64,000 nucleotides of DNA from Pseudoselenomonas ruminis (GTDB lineage: Bacteria > Bacillota > Negativicutes > Selenomonadales > Selenomonadaceae), in assembly GCF_008271295.1 (NCBI RefSeq), contig NZ_VTOY01000002.1, positions 186,001 to 250,000 of the forward strand. The letters run 5' to 3'. The notes below the pieces were generated by a model. That model did no database searches. It saw only the letters and a program-made list of their open reading frames with translations, and was not told the DNA's origin. Of the stretch, positions 27,651 to 36,863 are shown in pieces (position 1 is the stretch's first letter; every line of letters begins with the position of its first letter). The translations under genes and the position numbers were made by a program.

Positions 27651-28490
27651 TCAGACACTGATTTCAAAATGCTCCTTATCGTCCTCATCTTTCGGCGGCT
27701 TGCGCACAATCTTTTTAGGCTTCGCCTTGATTTCCGGCGGCATAGCCGTCACCTGTTCCCGATACTGCCGGGCAATCTGCTTCGGCGCCGTTGAGGCAGG
27801 AACTTCCGGCGTCAGCTGTACGCGGCTGCGGGCCTTGGCGAGCCGCGCCTTTGCCTCAGCCCTGGCCTTGCGGATTTCCTCAGCGGCATCGATGGCTTCC
27901 TGCTCCTCAAGCTGGCGAAGAGCTTCGTCCGGCGTAAGACCGCGAAGGTTCAGTGAGCTTTCGGACTCCTCTGGCTCAATTGCCTGGCGGATATCCTCCG
28001 CCGAAAGCTCACCTTTGCTGCCATCCCGTTTTTTGAGCACGACGCGGAACAATACAAACGCCAGCACAAAAACCGCCAAAAAGGTAAAAATCCAATAACC
28101 GGCCCCATGACCGGCAAAAGACGACAGGGGCGCCTGCGCCGCCGTTGCCGTCTGGGTATTCTGCGAAGACTGTGTATCCTGTCCCGTCTTGCCGTCCTGC
28201 AGCGCAGCCGCAGCCTGAGGGTCTGTCTGTACGACAGTAGTCTGGTTCTGCTGCCCGCCGTTTTGCTGCTGGTTCTGTTTGGCATTGGGATTTTCCTGCG
28301 TCGTCTTGGAAAGCGGCCCATCGCCTTGGGCCACAGCCTGCCTGGCCTCAGCTTCCTGCCGTTGTGCATCCGTCTGGTTCTTATTCTGCGGCACCGTAGA
28401 CTGCGTAACACTGCCGCCGCCATCCAAGGATACCTTCGGTGCCACCGGCGGCGTCGGCGGAGTCGGTGCAGTCGGTGGGGTCACTGCCAT
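27651..28490 (-). CDS. One-pass membrane protein with Pro/Gln-rich head, unknown function
   Basis: A 279-residue protein I cannot assign. Residues 1-20 are almost all Pro, Thr, Val and Ala; residues 30-120 are low-complexity Gln/Asn/Thr; one membrane helix lies near 130-152; the C-terminal part is a charged coiled coil rich in Ala, Arg and Glu with basic runs (KAKPKKIVRKPPKDE). There is no clear signal peptide, so the Pro/Gln head could lie outside and the charged part inside. AGGAGG precedes the ATG by 8 nt, and a good promoter lies just upstream. Confidence 0.6.
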   Translation of the reverse strand: MAVTPPTAPTPPTPPVAPKVSLDGGGSVTQSTVPQNKNQTDAQRQEAEARQAVAQGDGPLSKTTQENPNAKQNQQQNGGQQNQTTVVQTDPQAAAALQDGKTGQDTQSSQNTQTATAAQAPLSSFAGHGAGYWIFTFLAVFVLAFVLFRVVLKKRDGSKGELSAEDIRQAIEPEESESSLNLRGLTPDEALRQLEEQEAIDAAEEIRKARAEAKARLAKARSRVQLTPEVPASTAPKQIARQYREQVTAMPPEIKAKPKKIVRKPPKDEDDKEHFEISV

Positions 28491-28526
28491 ATATATTCCT
28501 CCTCTGCGCTATACTTCCTTATCGCC

Positions 28527-28556
28527 ATTATACCGCCATTGTTCTAATTTTGCCAA
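28527..28556 (-). promoter_or_regulatory. Promoter of the 279-residue membrane protein gene
   Basis: TTGGCA (28556-28551) and TATAAT (28532-28527), spacing 18 nt, on the minus strand, about 37 nt before the start codon. Confidence 0.7.
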
Positions 28557-28582
28557 AGACAAAATCCCACGATTGACGTTAT

Positions 28583-28651
28583 AAAAGGTCCGCTGACTCC
28601 TCCCGTCAGCGGACCTTTTAGGCCACAGGCTGTTATCCTGCAGCCTGTGGC
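28583..28651 (-). terminator. Tandem hairpins ending the ddh transcript
   Basis: First hairpin: 11-bp perfect arms GCCACAGGCTG/CAGCCTGTGGC (28622-28651). Second: a 15-base arm pair around GGTCCGCTGAC/GTCAGCGGACC (28583-28619), followed on the minus strand by TTTT, so it acts as the terminator of ddh. Both have T-rich ends on the plus side too. Confidence 0.75.
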
Positions 28652-28657
28652 GCCTTT

Positions 28658-29644
28658 TTAAAGCAGATGCGCACGCAGTTCTTCACCACTCTGGGCGCAA
28701 AGATATGCCGGTGCAATATCGAGAACCGTCTTGCAGCCCAGCTGCCCCTCTTTTGCCAACCGGTAAGCCGCGCGGGCATAAGCCACAAGTACACTCGTAG
28801 TAAATTCCGGATTGGAATCCAAATCCAGTTTAAACTCAATGACGTGCTGATTTTCCTGATTGTGCCCCGTGGAACCCGTACGGATTACCGAACCGCCATG
28901 CGGCAGCCCCTTATGATTCTGCTGCAGCTCTTCTTCGCTGATAAACGTTACTGTCGTATCATAGTCAGCAAAGTAGTTCGGCATCGTCTTGATTTCCTTC
29001 TCCACATAGGCTGCATCAGCGCCGTCCTCCAGAACGACAAAGCACTCGCGCGTATGCTTCTGACGCGTCGTAAGCTCTGGATTCTTGCCAGCGCGAACCG
29101 CCTCAATGGCCGCCGGGACCGGAACCGTATACTGGCGGGCATCCTTCACGCCCTTAATGCGGCGGATGGCATCCGAATGTCCCTGCGAAACGCCACGTCC
29201 CCAGAACGTGTAATCCTTGCCATTTGGCAGGATGGCGTTGGCATAGACACGAGCCAGTGAGAATAGCCCCGGGTCCCAGCCAACCGAAATAATTCCGATA
29301 TGGCCGGACTCTTTGGCCGCTTTATCCACCTCGGCATAATGTTCCGGAATGCAGGCATGCGTGTCGAAGCTGTCGACAATGTTGAACAGCTTCGCATACT
29401 GCGGTCCCTGCACCGGCAAATCCGTCGCACTGCCGCCACAAAGAATCATGACATCGATTTTATCTTCCCAGGCCGTCGCATCATCAACATGAACAACCGG
29501 AACCCCAGCCGTCGCAATACGGACTGCCGACGGATCGCGGCGCGTAAAAACCGCTGCCAGCTCCATATCCGGGTTGGCTTCAATTGCACACTCAACACCG
29601 CGGCCAAGATTACCATAACCAAGGATACCAATACGAATACTCAT
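28658..29644 (-). CDS. ddh: meso-Diaminopimelate D-dehydrogenase
   Basis: NADPH-dependent enzyme making meso-diaminopimelate in one step from tetrahydrodipicolinate, feeding lysine and peptidoglycan synthesis. The 328 residues open with the Rossmann motif IRIGILGYGNLGRG and contain the family segments SFDTHACIPEHY, VGWDPGLFSLAR and TFWGRGVSQGHSDA. The ATG at 29644 follows GAGGGG by 7 nt; an upstream in-frame start at 29665 is less likely. This one-step route is found in a limited set of bacteria. Confidence 0.95.
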   Translation of the reverse strand: MSIRIGILGYGNLGRGVECAIEANPDMELAAVFTRRDPSAVRIATAGVPVVHVDDATAWEDKIDVMILCGGSATDLPVQGPQYAKLFNIVDSFDTHACIPEHYAEVDKAAKESGHIGIISVGWDPGLFSLARVYANAILPNGKDYTFWGRGVSQGHSDAIRRIKGVKDARQYTVPVPAAIEAVRAGKNPELTTRQKHTRECFVVLEDGADAAYVEKEIKTMPNYFADYDTTVTFISEEELQQNHKGLPHGGSVIRTGSTGHNQENQHVIEFKLDLDSNPEFTTSVLVAYARAAYRLAKEGQLGCKTVLDIAPAYLCAQSGEELRAHLL

Positions 29645-29851
29645 AGGTTTACCCCTCTCTTTCACGCTTTGCCTGTAAACTATGACAAATCAAACTCTTT
29701 TACATCATTACTATATCATACCAGCGTTTTATAGAAAAACATTTTCTTTCTGCCTTCCTGCCTATATTTTTCTATACAAATCCAGCAATCCTCGTTATAA
29801 TTAATAACATTGACTATGCCAATAACCGCTGATTGTATAAATGGAGGTATT

Positions 29852-30094
29852 ATGATTACATCGGAACTCATCGCCCGCATTAACGAGCTCGCCCGCAAAA
29901 AGCGTTCTGTCGGACTGTCCGAGGAAGAACTTGCCGAGCAGCAGAAACTCCGCCGCATCTACCTCGATGGCATCCGCGACCAGGTCAAGGGAATGCTCGA
30001 CAACATCGAAGTCGTCGATGCGCCGGAAAAACCGCAGCCAAAAGTCACCCGCATCAACGAAGTATCCTTTTCGCTGCGCCGTAAACTTCATTGA
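29852..30094 (+). CDS. DUF896 (YnzC-like) small protein
   Basis: An 80-residue helical protein of the DUF896/UPF0291 family, beginning MITSELIARINELARKKR and containing LSEEELAEQQKLRRIYLD, both typical. The ATG at 29852 has TGGAGG upstream; the frame is open to 29810 but that part is not conserved. A TATAAT box at 29796-29801 may belong to its promoter. Function is not established in general; a link to stress responses has been suggested in Bacillus. The C-terminal tail ends VSFSLRRKLH. Confidence 0.88.
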   Translation: MITSELIARINELARKKRSVGLSEEELAEQQKLRRIYLDGIRDQVKGMLDNIEVVDAPEKPQPKVTRINEVSFSLRRKLH

Positions 30095-30102
30095 TTATAC
30101 AC

Positions 30103-30141
30103 GAAAAGGGACTGCCAGCCCTAAGGCAGCAATCCCTTTTC
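30103..30141. terminator. Terminator shared by the DUF896 gene and the 6S RNA
   Basis: GAAAAGGGA/TCCCTTTTC outer arms and CTGCC/GGCAG inner arms form one hairpin. It lies 9 nt after the DUF896 stop on the plus strand and directly at the 3' end of the predicted 6S RNA on the minus strand. Confidence 0.65.
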
Positions 30142-30327
30142 AAAGCAGGGGTCCAAAATGCCGTACGCTTTTCATGCCTAAAACCTGCGACTAGCAGGTG
30201 GGTGCTCTAAGTCTGACTTCAGTCTCCGCCGAGGCGCACATTCATCAGAATCAAATCAAGCTCCCTATAAAAAATGTAGGTTAGACATAATAAAAGCCCG
30301 CGTACATTCCAGGCGTGTCCTTCTTTG
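30141..30327 (-). ncRNA. ssrS: Probable 6S RNA
   Basis: A 187-nt rod-like RNA, the usual 6S length. The ends pair (CAAAG-A-AGG with CCT-G-CTTTG), followed inward by GTACGC/GCGTAC and CTTTT/AAAAG. A large internal loop contains a small 3'-side hairpin ACCTGC-N5-GCAGGT. The terminal stem begins GGGAGCTT/AGAGCACCC. The segments GAATGTGCGCC and GCACCCACCT resemble conserved 6S stretches as I remember them. 6S RNA binds sigma-A RNA polymerase as an open-promoter mimic. It is preceded by a strong promoter and contains no open frame. Assignment rests on structure and length, not on a covariance search. Confidence 0.65.
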
Positions 30328-30332
30328 TATGT

Positions 30333-30361
30333 ATAATAGCATAAAAAAAAACTGCGTGCAA
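30333..30361 (-). promoter_or_regulatory. Promoter of the probable 6S RNA
   Basis: TTGCAC (30361-30356) and TATTAT (30338-30333) spaced 17 nt on the minus strand; the expected start falls at about 30327, exactly where the closing stem of the RNA begins. Confidence 0.65.
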
Positions 30362-30450
30362 GACTTGACAAATAAGAGCTTTTGACCGTTTACGAAAAAA
30401 TCTGTATATTTGCAGTTTTCTTTGTAAAAAAGATAATTCTCAAGCTTTGC

Positions 30451-30480
30451 TTGGACTTTCCCCACAAAATCGACTATAAT
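30451..30480 (+). promoter_or_regulatory. Promoter of the 104-residue protein gene
   Basis: TTGGAC and TATAAT spaced 18 nt, about 63 nt before the start codon at 30544. Confidence 0.7.
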
Positions 30481-30543
30481 ATATAGATAAGCTTGCTATT
30501 GATTTAACGACAAAACATCACATGACATAAAGGAGTTTTACTT

Positions 30544-30858
30544 ATGGCAATTACATTCAGCGTAGCCATCAGCTACAACAACACCCTGGGCTGGATTGAC
30601 TATGATGCCGACGCGCACAAAGCCGAGGTTCATCTTGGTGACGAAAAAGGCAAAGCGCTGGTTGAGGAATATCTCGGCAAATCCCATGAAATCATGGTTC
30701 CGCATAAAACGCTGATGGACTTCACGCATGAAACCGTTGAACCGCTCGCTGACGAGGCAAGCTTCAAGCTGGCCATCACCCGTCTCTGGAATGCTACGCA
30801 GGTTCATGTCGATTGGAGCCGTCCGGTCGATTATGTAAAGGCTCACCCGCATTATTGA
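30544..30858 (+). CDS. Small soluble protein of unknown function
   Basis: A 104-residue acidic protein beginning MAITFSVAISYNNTLGWIDYD; no family is recognised. It has no signal peptide or membrane segment, and its composition (many Asp, Glu, His, Trp) suggests a compact cytoplasmic protein. It is a real gene: it has a promoter, an AAAGGAG ribosome site, codon use like its neighbours, and a terminator right after the stop. It is monocistronic between the 6S RNA and a SNF2 helicase gene. Confidence 0.75.
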   Translation: MAITFSVAISYNNTLGWIDYDADAHKAEVHLGDEKGKALVEEYLGKSHEIMVPHKTLMDFTHETVEPLADEASFKLAITRLWNATQVHVDWSRPVDYVKAHPHY

Positions 30859-30862
30859 CAAC

Positions 30863-30900
30863 AAAAACAGGCATCCGCTTTTGCGGTGCCTGTTTTTTGT
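30863..30900. terminator. Bidirectional terminator
   Basis: ACAGGCA-CCGC / GCGG-TGCCTGT stem with TTTT loop, preceded by A5 and followed by T6. It ends the small plus-strand gene and the converging SNF2 gene. Confidence 0.85.
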
Positions 30901-30913
30901 GTCATCACCCAAA

Positions 30914-33900
30914 TCAGCGATGGGCAAACAGTTCTTTTATTTCCTCTTCACTAAGCTTGGACAGGAAATTCTCACCGGGCTGAATCATCTGGTCGATGAG
31001 CGATTTTTTCTTTTCCTGGAGCTCATAGATTTTTTCCTCAACAGTTCCCTTGGTGATAAACTTCAAAACCTGCACATTGTTTTTCTGCCCCAAGCGATAG
31101 GCACGGTCGGTGGCCTGGTCCTCCACCGCCGGATTCCACCACGGGTCAAAGTGGATGACCATATCCGCTCCGGTGAGATTGAGGCCCGTTCCTCCGGCCT
31201 TTAACGATATCAAAAACACCGGCATAGTTCCTTCATTGAACAGTTTCACCAAGCGGATGCGCTCAAGCGCCGGTGTCGAACCATCGAGATAATAATAGGG
31301 AATCCCCAGGACCTTCAGTCGCTGTCCAATATGCTCCAGCATCGTCGTAAACTGGGAAAAGACCAGTATCCGGTGACCGCCCTCAACGGCTTCGCCCACG
31401 ACTTCCTCTAACATATCGAGTTTGCCCGAACCGCCCTCATAACCATCAAGAAACATCGCCGGATCACAGGCAATCTGCCGCAGTCTCGTCAGGATAGCCA
31501 GAATCTTAATCCGGTTATCGCCAAAACCATTCTGACGCAGCTCAGCCGCAAATTCCCTTTGGCTGCGGATAAACCAAGCCTGGTAGACTTTCTCCTGCTT
31601 TGGCGTCATCTCATTGACCATCTTGCGTTCGACCTTATCCGGCAGTTCCGTAAGCACATCTTTTTTCATGCGCCGCAGGATAAATGGCATAACATGACGT
31701 TTGAGGTCATTTAGCGACCGCTCATCCTGTTCGCGGACGATTGGCGTCTCATAACGTTCCTTGAATTTCTTATGCGTCAGTAAATAGCCCGGCATCAGAA
31801 AGTCAAAGATCGACCAAAGCTCTGTCAGCGTGTTCTCGATAGGCGTTCCGGTTAAGGCAAAATAACCGCCGGTCTTTATTTTCTTAACTGCCCGGGCATT
31901 CTGGGTTGTCGGATTCTTGATATGCTGTGCTTCATCGAGGAACGTATACCGGAACTTGATTTTCTCATAAAGCTTGATGTCCCGCTTCAACATGTTATAG
32001 GTAGTGACCAGCACATCATAGCCCGTATCGGCATCGGCCAGGATTTGCCCGCGCTGTTCCTTGGTGCCGGCTACCGCTTCCGCCTTAAGGTCTGGCGCAA
32101 AGCGCTGAATTTCATCGAGCCAGTTGTACATGAGCGAAGTCGGCGCCACAACCAGCGACGGCGGCTGCTGCCCGTCCTTCTTCGCCAGCAGGAATGCGAT
32201 AACCTGCAAAGTCTTGCCAAGGCCCATATCATCGGCTAAAATTCCACCCAAATGATAATCCGCCAGCGTGGACAGCCAATTGAATCCGGTTACCTGATAA
32301 TCGCGCAACACGCCCTTGAGGCTTGCGGGCACATCGTACTCGGCTTCCTCCGGACGACGGATATCCCGCACAATCTTGCGGAACTCGCGGCTGCGCTCGA
32401 GCCGCAGGTTCTCATCCTCCCGCACGAGTTCGTCGAGATACATGGCATGGGAAAGCGGCAGTTCCACCGTGGCACCATCGGTCGCATTGGCCCGGGTAAT
32501 GCCAACATTTTCGACAAAATCAGCAATTGCCTGCATCTGCTGTTCTTCGAGCGTAACAAAGGTCTTGTCCTTCAACCGGTGGTACCGGCGCTTGGCACGA
32601 TAGGAGTCCAAAATATCCATCAGCTCCGAAAAGTCCAGGTCCTTCATATTAAACGTGACTTCCAGCAGGTCCATATCGTTGACACTGACACCAGCCGACA
32701 CCTTCGGCATTGGGCGGACGGGCCGCTTTACAAAGCTGTCCTCATAGAATACATCGACCCAGTCCGGCAGCATCGGCAGTTCTTCTGTCAGGAATTCGTA
32801 GCTCTTTTCTTCATCCCGCTGTACCAGCTGGTCCCGTTCCTGCGTGAAGCCATAGTTTGCCAGCCTGGTCATGATTTCCTGTTCCCCGCGTGCATCCCGC
32901 ACCAAACGGCGGCCATCGCGAAGCGGCGGTTCTGCCGTCACCAGCGGATTGAACCGGGCATCGCCATAACAGAGCATCGGACGAACGGCCACGCCATCAC
33001 CGGCATAATCCAAAAAGAGTTCGGCCGTAAGCGGTTGGAGCATATACTGCTCCAAAAATTTGGGGTCTACCTCTACCTCAGCCGCTTTTTCGAGCCGCGG
33101 CAAAACTTCGCTGAAAAACCGCCCCATCTCCGAGCGGGGCACTTCAATCCGCGAAGTCGTCCGGAAAGACTGCCAAATAGGCTTCACCGCCCGGGCGAAC
33201 TTAACCGGCACCGCATATACATGCTGATTCTGATACAGATACCGGCAGTCTTCATCGAGGGGCATCAAATCCTCCGTCTCAAGGCACACCACCCCGCGGC
33301 CATTCTTGTCGCGGATACTTACCGCCACTGGCGGCTCTGACCGGCTTCCCCGGACGTCACCGACTTCCGCACCATTTATGCGCATTTCAAACGGTGTATC
33401 CCCCATAATCGCCAAAAACCGCCCGAGATTATCGGCCGACAATTTGAACTGCTTCTGTTCAAAGATATAGCTGTGATATCCCGAATAATAATAGCCGCGA
33501 TTAGGGCTGTGTACCAAAACATCCTGCTCCAGCCGATGGGCATCAACAAGCATCTGATACAATTTTTCCGACACAGGGTCTGCCCAGCGGACATCCGAAA
33601 GATTCACCTCGGCATTGCGTCCTAGCGGCCAGCTGCTGCCCTTTTCCTTTTCCCGCAAAAATGTCAGCACATCACGGATGATATAAAGCCGGTCGATACC
33701 AAAGCGGAATTCCAGCCAGCAATGGGTGTTGCCATAAAGGTCCTCAGTGAACAGCCGTGGAACAAGATAAGCTGCCTGCCCGGCACTCCGATAACCAGCA
33801 TCTTCCACACGGTCCGCGTCAGCAAAGAAGCGGAACATCCGGCGGCTGCTGATTGACCCGCTGTGTTCCTCCTGGCTGCGCACATCAAACGATTCCTTGA

Positions 33901-34228
33901 GCTGCTGGAAAACCGCCTGTTTGTCAGTCAGTTCTTCTTCATTTTCTGCCTGATCATCCTGAATCGCCTTCAGCACCGCCACCACATGCTTGCAGGCACC
34001 GAGATACTGCCTGGCCGCCGGACAATCGCAGTGATACTGCTCGATGCCGCTTTCATCCTTGGACAGTTGGACTTCCACCGCATAGGAAATCGAGCCCTCC
34101 ACTTGTCCCCGATAATGATGGGGGCGGACCTGTTCGAGGCTCTTCACCCGGCCCTGGTTAAAATACCGGACACCACGGCTATAGGCAACATCGCTTGCTA
34201 CCGTGCGAATCATCATATCTTTCAGCAA
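30914..34228 (-). CDS. SNF2-family DEAD/H helicase with SWIM zinc finger
   Basis: A 1104-residue protein: N-terminal SWIM-type zinc finger (about 50-90, CDCPAARQYLGACKHVVA), a large middle domain, then SNF2 helicase lobes (about 640-1090). Walker A is DDMGLGKT, the DEAQ box is FLDEAQHIKN, and motif VI is TDRAYRLGQ. Such proteins are ATP-driven DNA translocases close to bacterial RapA/HepA types; the exact role in bacteria is not established. The likely start is a TTG (34228) 9 nt after AAGGAG; two ATGs follow four codons later as alternatives. Confidence 0.9.
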   Translation of the reverse strand: MLKDMMIRTVASDVAYSRGVRYFNQGRVKSLEQVRPHHYRGQVEGSISYAVEVQLSKDESGIEQYHCDCPAARQYLGACKHVVAVLKAIQDDQAENEEELTDKQAVFQQLKESFDVRSQEEHSGSISSRRMFRFFADADRVEDAGYRSAGQAAYLVPRLFTEDLYGNTHCWLEFRFGIDRLYIIRDVLTFLREKEKGSSWPLGRNAEVNLSDVRWADPVSEKLYQMLVDAHRLEQDVLVHSPNRGYYYSGYHSYIFEQKQFKLSADNLGRFLAIMGDTPFEMRINGAEVGDVRGSRSEPPVAVSIRDKNGRGVVCLETEDLMPLDEDCRYLYQNQHVYAVPVKFARAVKPIWQSFRTTSRIEVPRSEMGRFFSEVLPRLEKAAEVEVDPKFLEQYMLQPLTAELFLDYAGDGVAVRPMLCYGDARFNPLVTAEPPLRDGRRLVRDARGEQEIMTRLANYGFTQERDQLVQRDEEKSYEFLTEELPMLPDWVDVFYEDSFVKRPVRPMPKVSAGVSVNDMDLLEVTFNMKDLDFSELMDILDSYRAKRRYHRLKDKTFVTLEEQQMQAIADFVENVGITRANATDGATVELPLSHAMYLDELVREDENLRLERSREFRKIVRDIRRPEEAEYDVPASLKGVLRDYQVTGFNWLSTLADYHLGGILADDMGLGKTLQVIAFLLAKKDGQQPPSLVVAPTSLMYNWLDEIQRFAPDLKAEAVAGTKEQRGQILADADTGYDVLVTTYNMLKRDIKLYEKIKFRYTFLDEAQHIKNPTTQNARAVKKIKTGGYFALTGTPIENTLTELWSIFDFLMPGYLLTHKKFKERYETPIVREQDERSLNDLKRHVMPFILRRMKKDVLTELPDKVERKMVNEMTPKQEKVYQAWFIRSQREFAAELRQNGFGDNRIKILAILTRLRQIACDPAMFLDGYEGGSGKLDMLEEVVGEAVEGGHRILVFSQFTTMLEHIGQRLKVLGIPYYYLDGSTPALERIRLVKLFNEGTMPVFLISLKAGGTGLNLTGADMVIHFDPWWNPAVEDQATDRAYRLGQKNNVQVLKFITKGTVEEKIYELQEKKKSLIDQMIQPGENFLSKLSEEEIKELFAHR

Positions 34229-34273
34229 GTCCTGCCACTCCTTTTCTCCTACGTTAAAAAACCATGGGAATGC

Positions 34274-34303
34274 TTGAATCCCTGAGGTTCGCTATGCTAA
34301 GAT
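34274..34303 (+). promoter_or_regulatory. Possible promoter of the heptosyltransferase-like gene
   Basis: TTGAAT and TAAGAT spaced 18 nt, about 91 nt before the start codon, in the gap between two divergent genes. Confidence 0.45.
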
Positions 34304-34394
34304 AAACTTATCATTTTAATCGTCAAATGGGCCGCAGCCCATCTTTTCATTCTACTATGGTCCGGCTGAAAAACCAACCGGAAAAGGGAATTTT

Positions 34395-35474
34395 ATGCAG
34401 AAAAAAAACATAGAACCAGCAGACGGCACCCGCATTCTCATCGTCCGCCTCAGTGCCATCGGCGATGTACTGCATGCCACTGCTGTCACCCACAACCTAA
34501 AACGCATCTATCCAAACTGTCATCTCACTTGGTTGGTAAGCCCACCAGCTGACAGTCTGCTGAAAAACAATCCCGATATCGACGAACTTTTAGTCTGGGA
34601 CCGCCGCATCATCGACAAAGCCTTCGCCCGGAAAAAATTGGGCACCGTCCTGCACTGTCTGAAAGAAGCCAAAGCCCTGCTCGCTGCGCATGAGTTTGAC
34701 ATTGCCTTAGACATTCAGGGGCTTTTCCTCAGCGGCATTCTGACCAAACTCAGCGGCGCTCCCCGCCGCATCGGTATCCACGAACGCCACGAGGGCAATT
34801 TTCTCTTCATGAGCGAAATGGCCCCTGACACCAGTGAACCACATAAAATCCGCCGCTATATGACCGCCCTTGAGCCATTGGGCATAACCGCGGATAAATT
34901 CCAGCCCGGGCTCGTCCTGACACTTACGGACAGCCAGCGGGCCTGGGCGAAAGAATTCTGGCAGGATCACGGCATCGAGCTTGGAAATAAAAGCCGTCCG
35001 CTCCTGCTGGTCAACACCCGCACCACCTGGCCAGACAAGAACTGGCCCGCCAGAAACTTCGGCTTGGCCCTGCGCCAGCTCGCCCCACCGGTACAGATTG
35101 TCTTTACCGGTGCGCCCAACGACGTGCCCTATATAAAGGAAGCACAGCAGGAATTGGGCCGTCCCAGTCTTTCCATCGCCGGCGAAACGAATCTTAGCGA
35201 ACTTGCCGCCCTGTTTGCCGAGGCTGACCTATTGCTCACGGGCGACACCGGCCCGCTCTACATTGCCGAAGCCGTCGGACTGACCACGCTTTCCCTCTGG
35301 GGACCTACCCATCCCAGCATTTACGGGCCGCTGACTGCCGGTCATCACTTTATCTTAAGCCCGCACAACTGCACGGCCTGCTGCAAAACAAAATGCAGGC
35401 ATAAAACCAATGCCTGCATGAATGCTATTTCGCCTGCTATCGTCGCCAAGGAACTGATATCCCTGCTGAAATAA
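34395..35474 (+). CDS. Heptosyltransferase-like glycosyltransferase (GT9 family)
   Basis: A 359-residue GT9 enzyme that likely adds ADP-heptose to the LPS inner core. The N-terminal motif ILIVRLSAIGDVLHATAV and the C-terminal donor-site block LTGDTGPLYIAEAVG with LWGPTHPSIYGP are classic for WaaC/WaaF-type enzymes. The C-terminus carries five Cys residues (NCTACCKTKC region), which is common in this family. AAAGGGA precedes the ATG by 5 nt. It stands alone, away from the lipid A cluster; whether it is heptosyltransferase I or II cannot be told. Confidence 0.87.
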   Translation: MQKKNIEPADGTRILIVRLSAIGDVLHATAVTHNLKRIYPNCHLTWLVSPPADSLLKNNPDIDELLVWDRRIIDKAFARKKLGTVLHCLKEAKALLAAHEFDIALDIQGLFLSGILTKLSGAPRRIGIHERHEGNFLFMSEMAPDTSEPHKIRRYMTALEPLGITADKFQPGLVLTLTDSQRAWAKEFWQDHGIELGNKSRPLLLVNTRTTWPDKNWPARNFGLALRQLAPPVQIVFTGAPNDVPYIKEAQQELGRPSLSIAGETNLSELAALFAEADLLLTGDTGPLYIAEAVGLTTLSLWGPTHPSIYGPLTAGHHFILSPHNCTACCKTKCRHKTNACMNAISPAIVAKELISLLK

Positions 35475-35480
35475 CGGCCA

Positions 35481-36734
35481 TTATTCTTTTTCTGCCGCCC
35501 GCGTCATCGCGCTTGCATTTTCCTTCGCCGTTTTTGACGGGTCAAACGCCTTGACTGCCCGGGCCTGCTGATTTTTATCTTCGCAGAGAACCAGCTCCAC
35601 GCGGCTTCCTACCAAACGCTTTGCCTGCTGGAATACCAGCCAGAAATCGCGGCTCCAGGAAATCATCAGATAGGTATCGGCAAAGTCGCTATGCGCGGCA
35701 CTGACGAGCTCCGCCACCGACGGGCCGTCGTCAACGCTGCCGCTCACGATGATGTTGATGCCGGATTCCTGCATCTCACGGGCCTGGACTTTATTCTCCG
35801 CCACGGCCAGCATCGCCACGGGGATCAGCGCTCCATGCGGACTTAGTTCGTGCGTTTCACTCATATTCGTGACATGAACATCCTTGATAGCCCCCCAGCC
35901 CACCGACTGCTCGATGACCTTTCCCGGGTGATCCGTATGCAGATGAACAGCGATCCCTCTCCCCTTTGGCTGCACCAGCACAAAGCTTGAATACTCATTA
36001 AGCTGCTCTTTGAAGGCCTGCATGTCCACTTTCGGATTGCCCACCGTAAAGCGCACGCAGTACGGACGAACCACATCGTTGCGCGGATCCGGCATACCAG
36101 GCTGCTGCGCCTCTAAGCCCAGCGACAGACTGACTGCAGGCGAAACGAAATTGCCATCAAGACCTTTGAGGCACCCCTTGAGAAACGTGAACATAATGCG
36201 CGCCCCGGCATCTTCCAAGCCAATCTTAGCGAGTTCCTTTTCGCCGGTCTCAATTGCCGCCTCAAGGATTTCCGAAATCGGCTTATTATCGCGGACTGCA
36301 TGATAAGCACCTTTGGCTACGGCCTTAGCCAGTGTGATGATAGGCCGTTCCTTTTCGCCCGGAATCACGCGCTGGGCATAGAGGATTCCATACTGGAATG
36401 CCTTGCCAAACTCTGAGGACGTTGCATTGTATTTGCCCGACAAGCCCTTCCCCAGACCGCGGAACATCTGCGCCAATACCACGCCGGCATTTCCACGCGC
36501 GCCGAAAATCGCGCCGGATGCTACGCGCCGGGCCAGTCCGCCGATACTGTCATCCTTCACATCCCGCAGCGGCATCACCGCCGCCCCCATGGTTCGGAGC
36601 ACATGCGTGCCGGGGCGGTGTCCTGCCCCCTTCATCTCATTTATTGTCTCATACTCAAGCAGGAACTCACTGTAAGCGCCACTTACCATGCGCTTGAAAT
36701 CACTACCTGTAATTACTTCTTTATTTCCTGTCAT
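35481..36734 (-). CDS. DAK2-domain protein (FakA/YloV-like) with degenerate metal site
   Basis: A 417-residue relative of the fatty-acid kinase subunit FakA. The DAK2 nucleotide-binding domain (about 8-190) keeps the block FGARGNAGVVLAQMFRGL, and the C-terminal half matches the FakA middle and DegV-like parts. However, the usual VPDGDTGTNM signature, whose Asp residues hold magnesium, is replaced by GAGHRPGTHVLRTM. It is also shorter than typical FakA (about 550 residues). The ATG at 36734 is chosen over a GTG at 36743. Without the Asp residues it may not be an active kinase. Confidence 0.75.
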   Translation of the reverse strand: MTGNKEVITGSDFKRMVSGAYSEFLLEYETINEMKGAGHRPGTHVLRTMGAAVMPLRDVKDDSIGGLARRVASGAIFGARGNAGVVLAQMFRGLGKGLSGKYNATSSEFGKAFQYGILYAQRVIPGEKERPIITLAKAVAKGAYHAVRDNKPISEILEAAIETGEKELAKIGLEDAGARIMFTFLKGCLKGLDGNFVSPAVSLSLGLEAQQPGMPDPRNDVVRPYCVRFTVGNPKVDMQAFKEQLNEYSSFVLVQPKGRGIAVHLHTDHPGKVIEQSVGWGAIKDVHVTNMSETHELSPHGALIPVAMLAVAENKVQAREMQESGINIIVSGSVDDGPSVAELVSAAHSDFADTYLMISWSRDFWLVFQQAKRLVGSRVELVLCEDKNQQARAVKAFDPSKTAKENASAMTRAAEKE

Positions 36735-36863
36735 AACAATCACACCCGCTTCTTTTTAGTTTGTATGTCCCGTAAATTTTCTGCTAAAAACAGGATTCCT
36801 CTATATACTTCGCGAAATAAGTAAAATAACCTTTTAAATTCTGAAATTACAAGGAGTTTTTTT

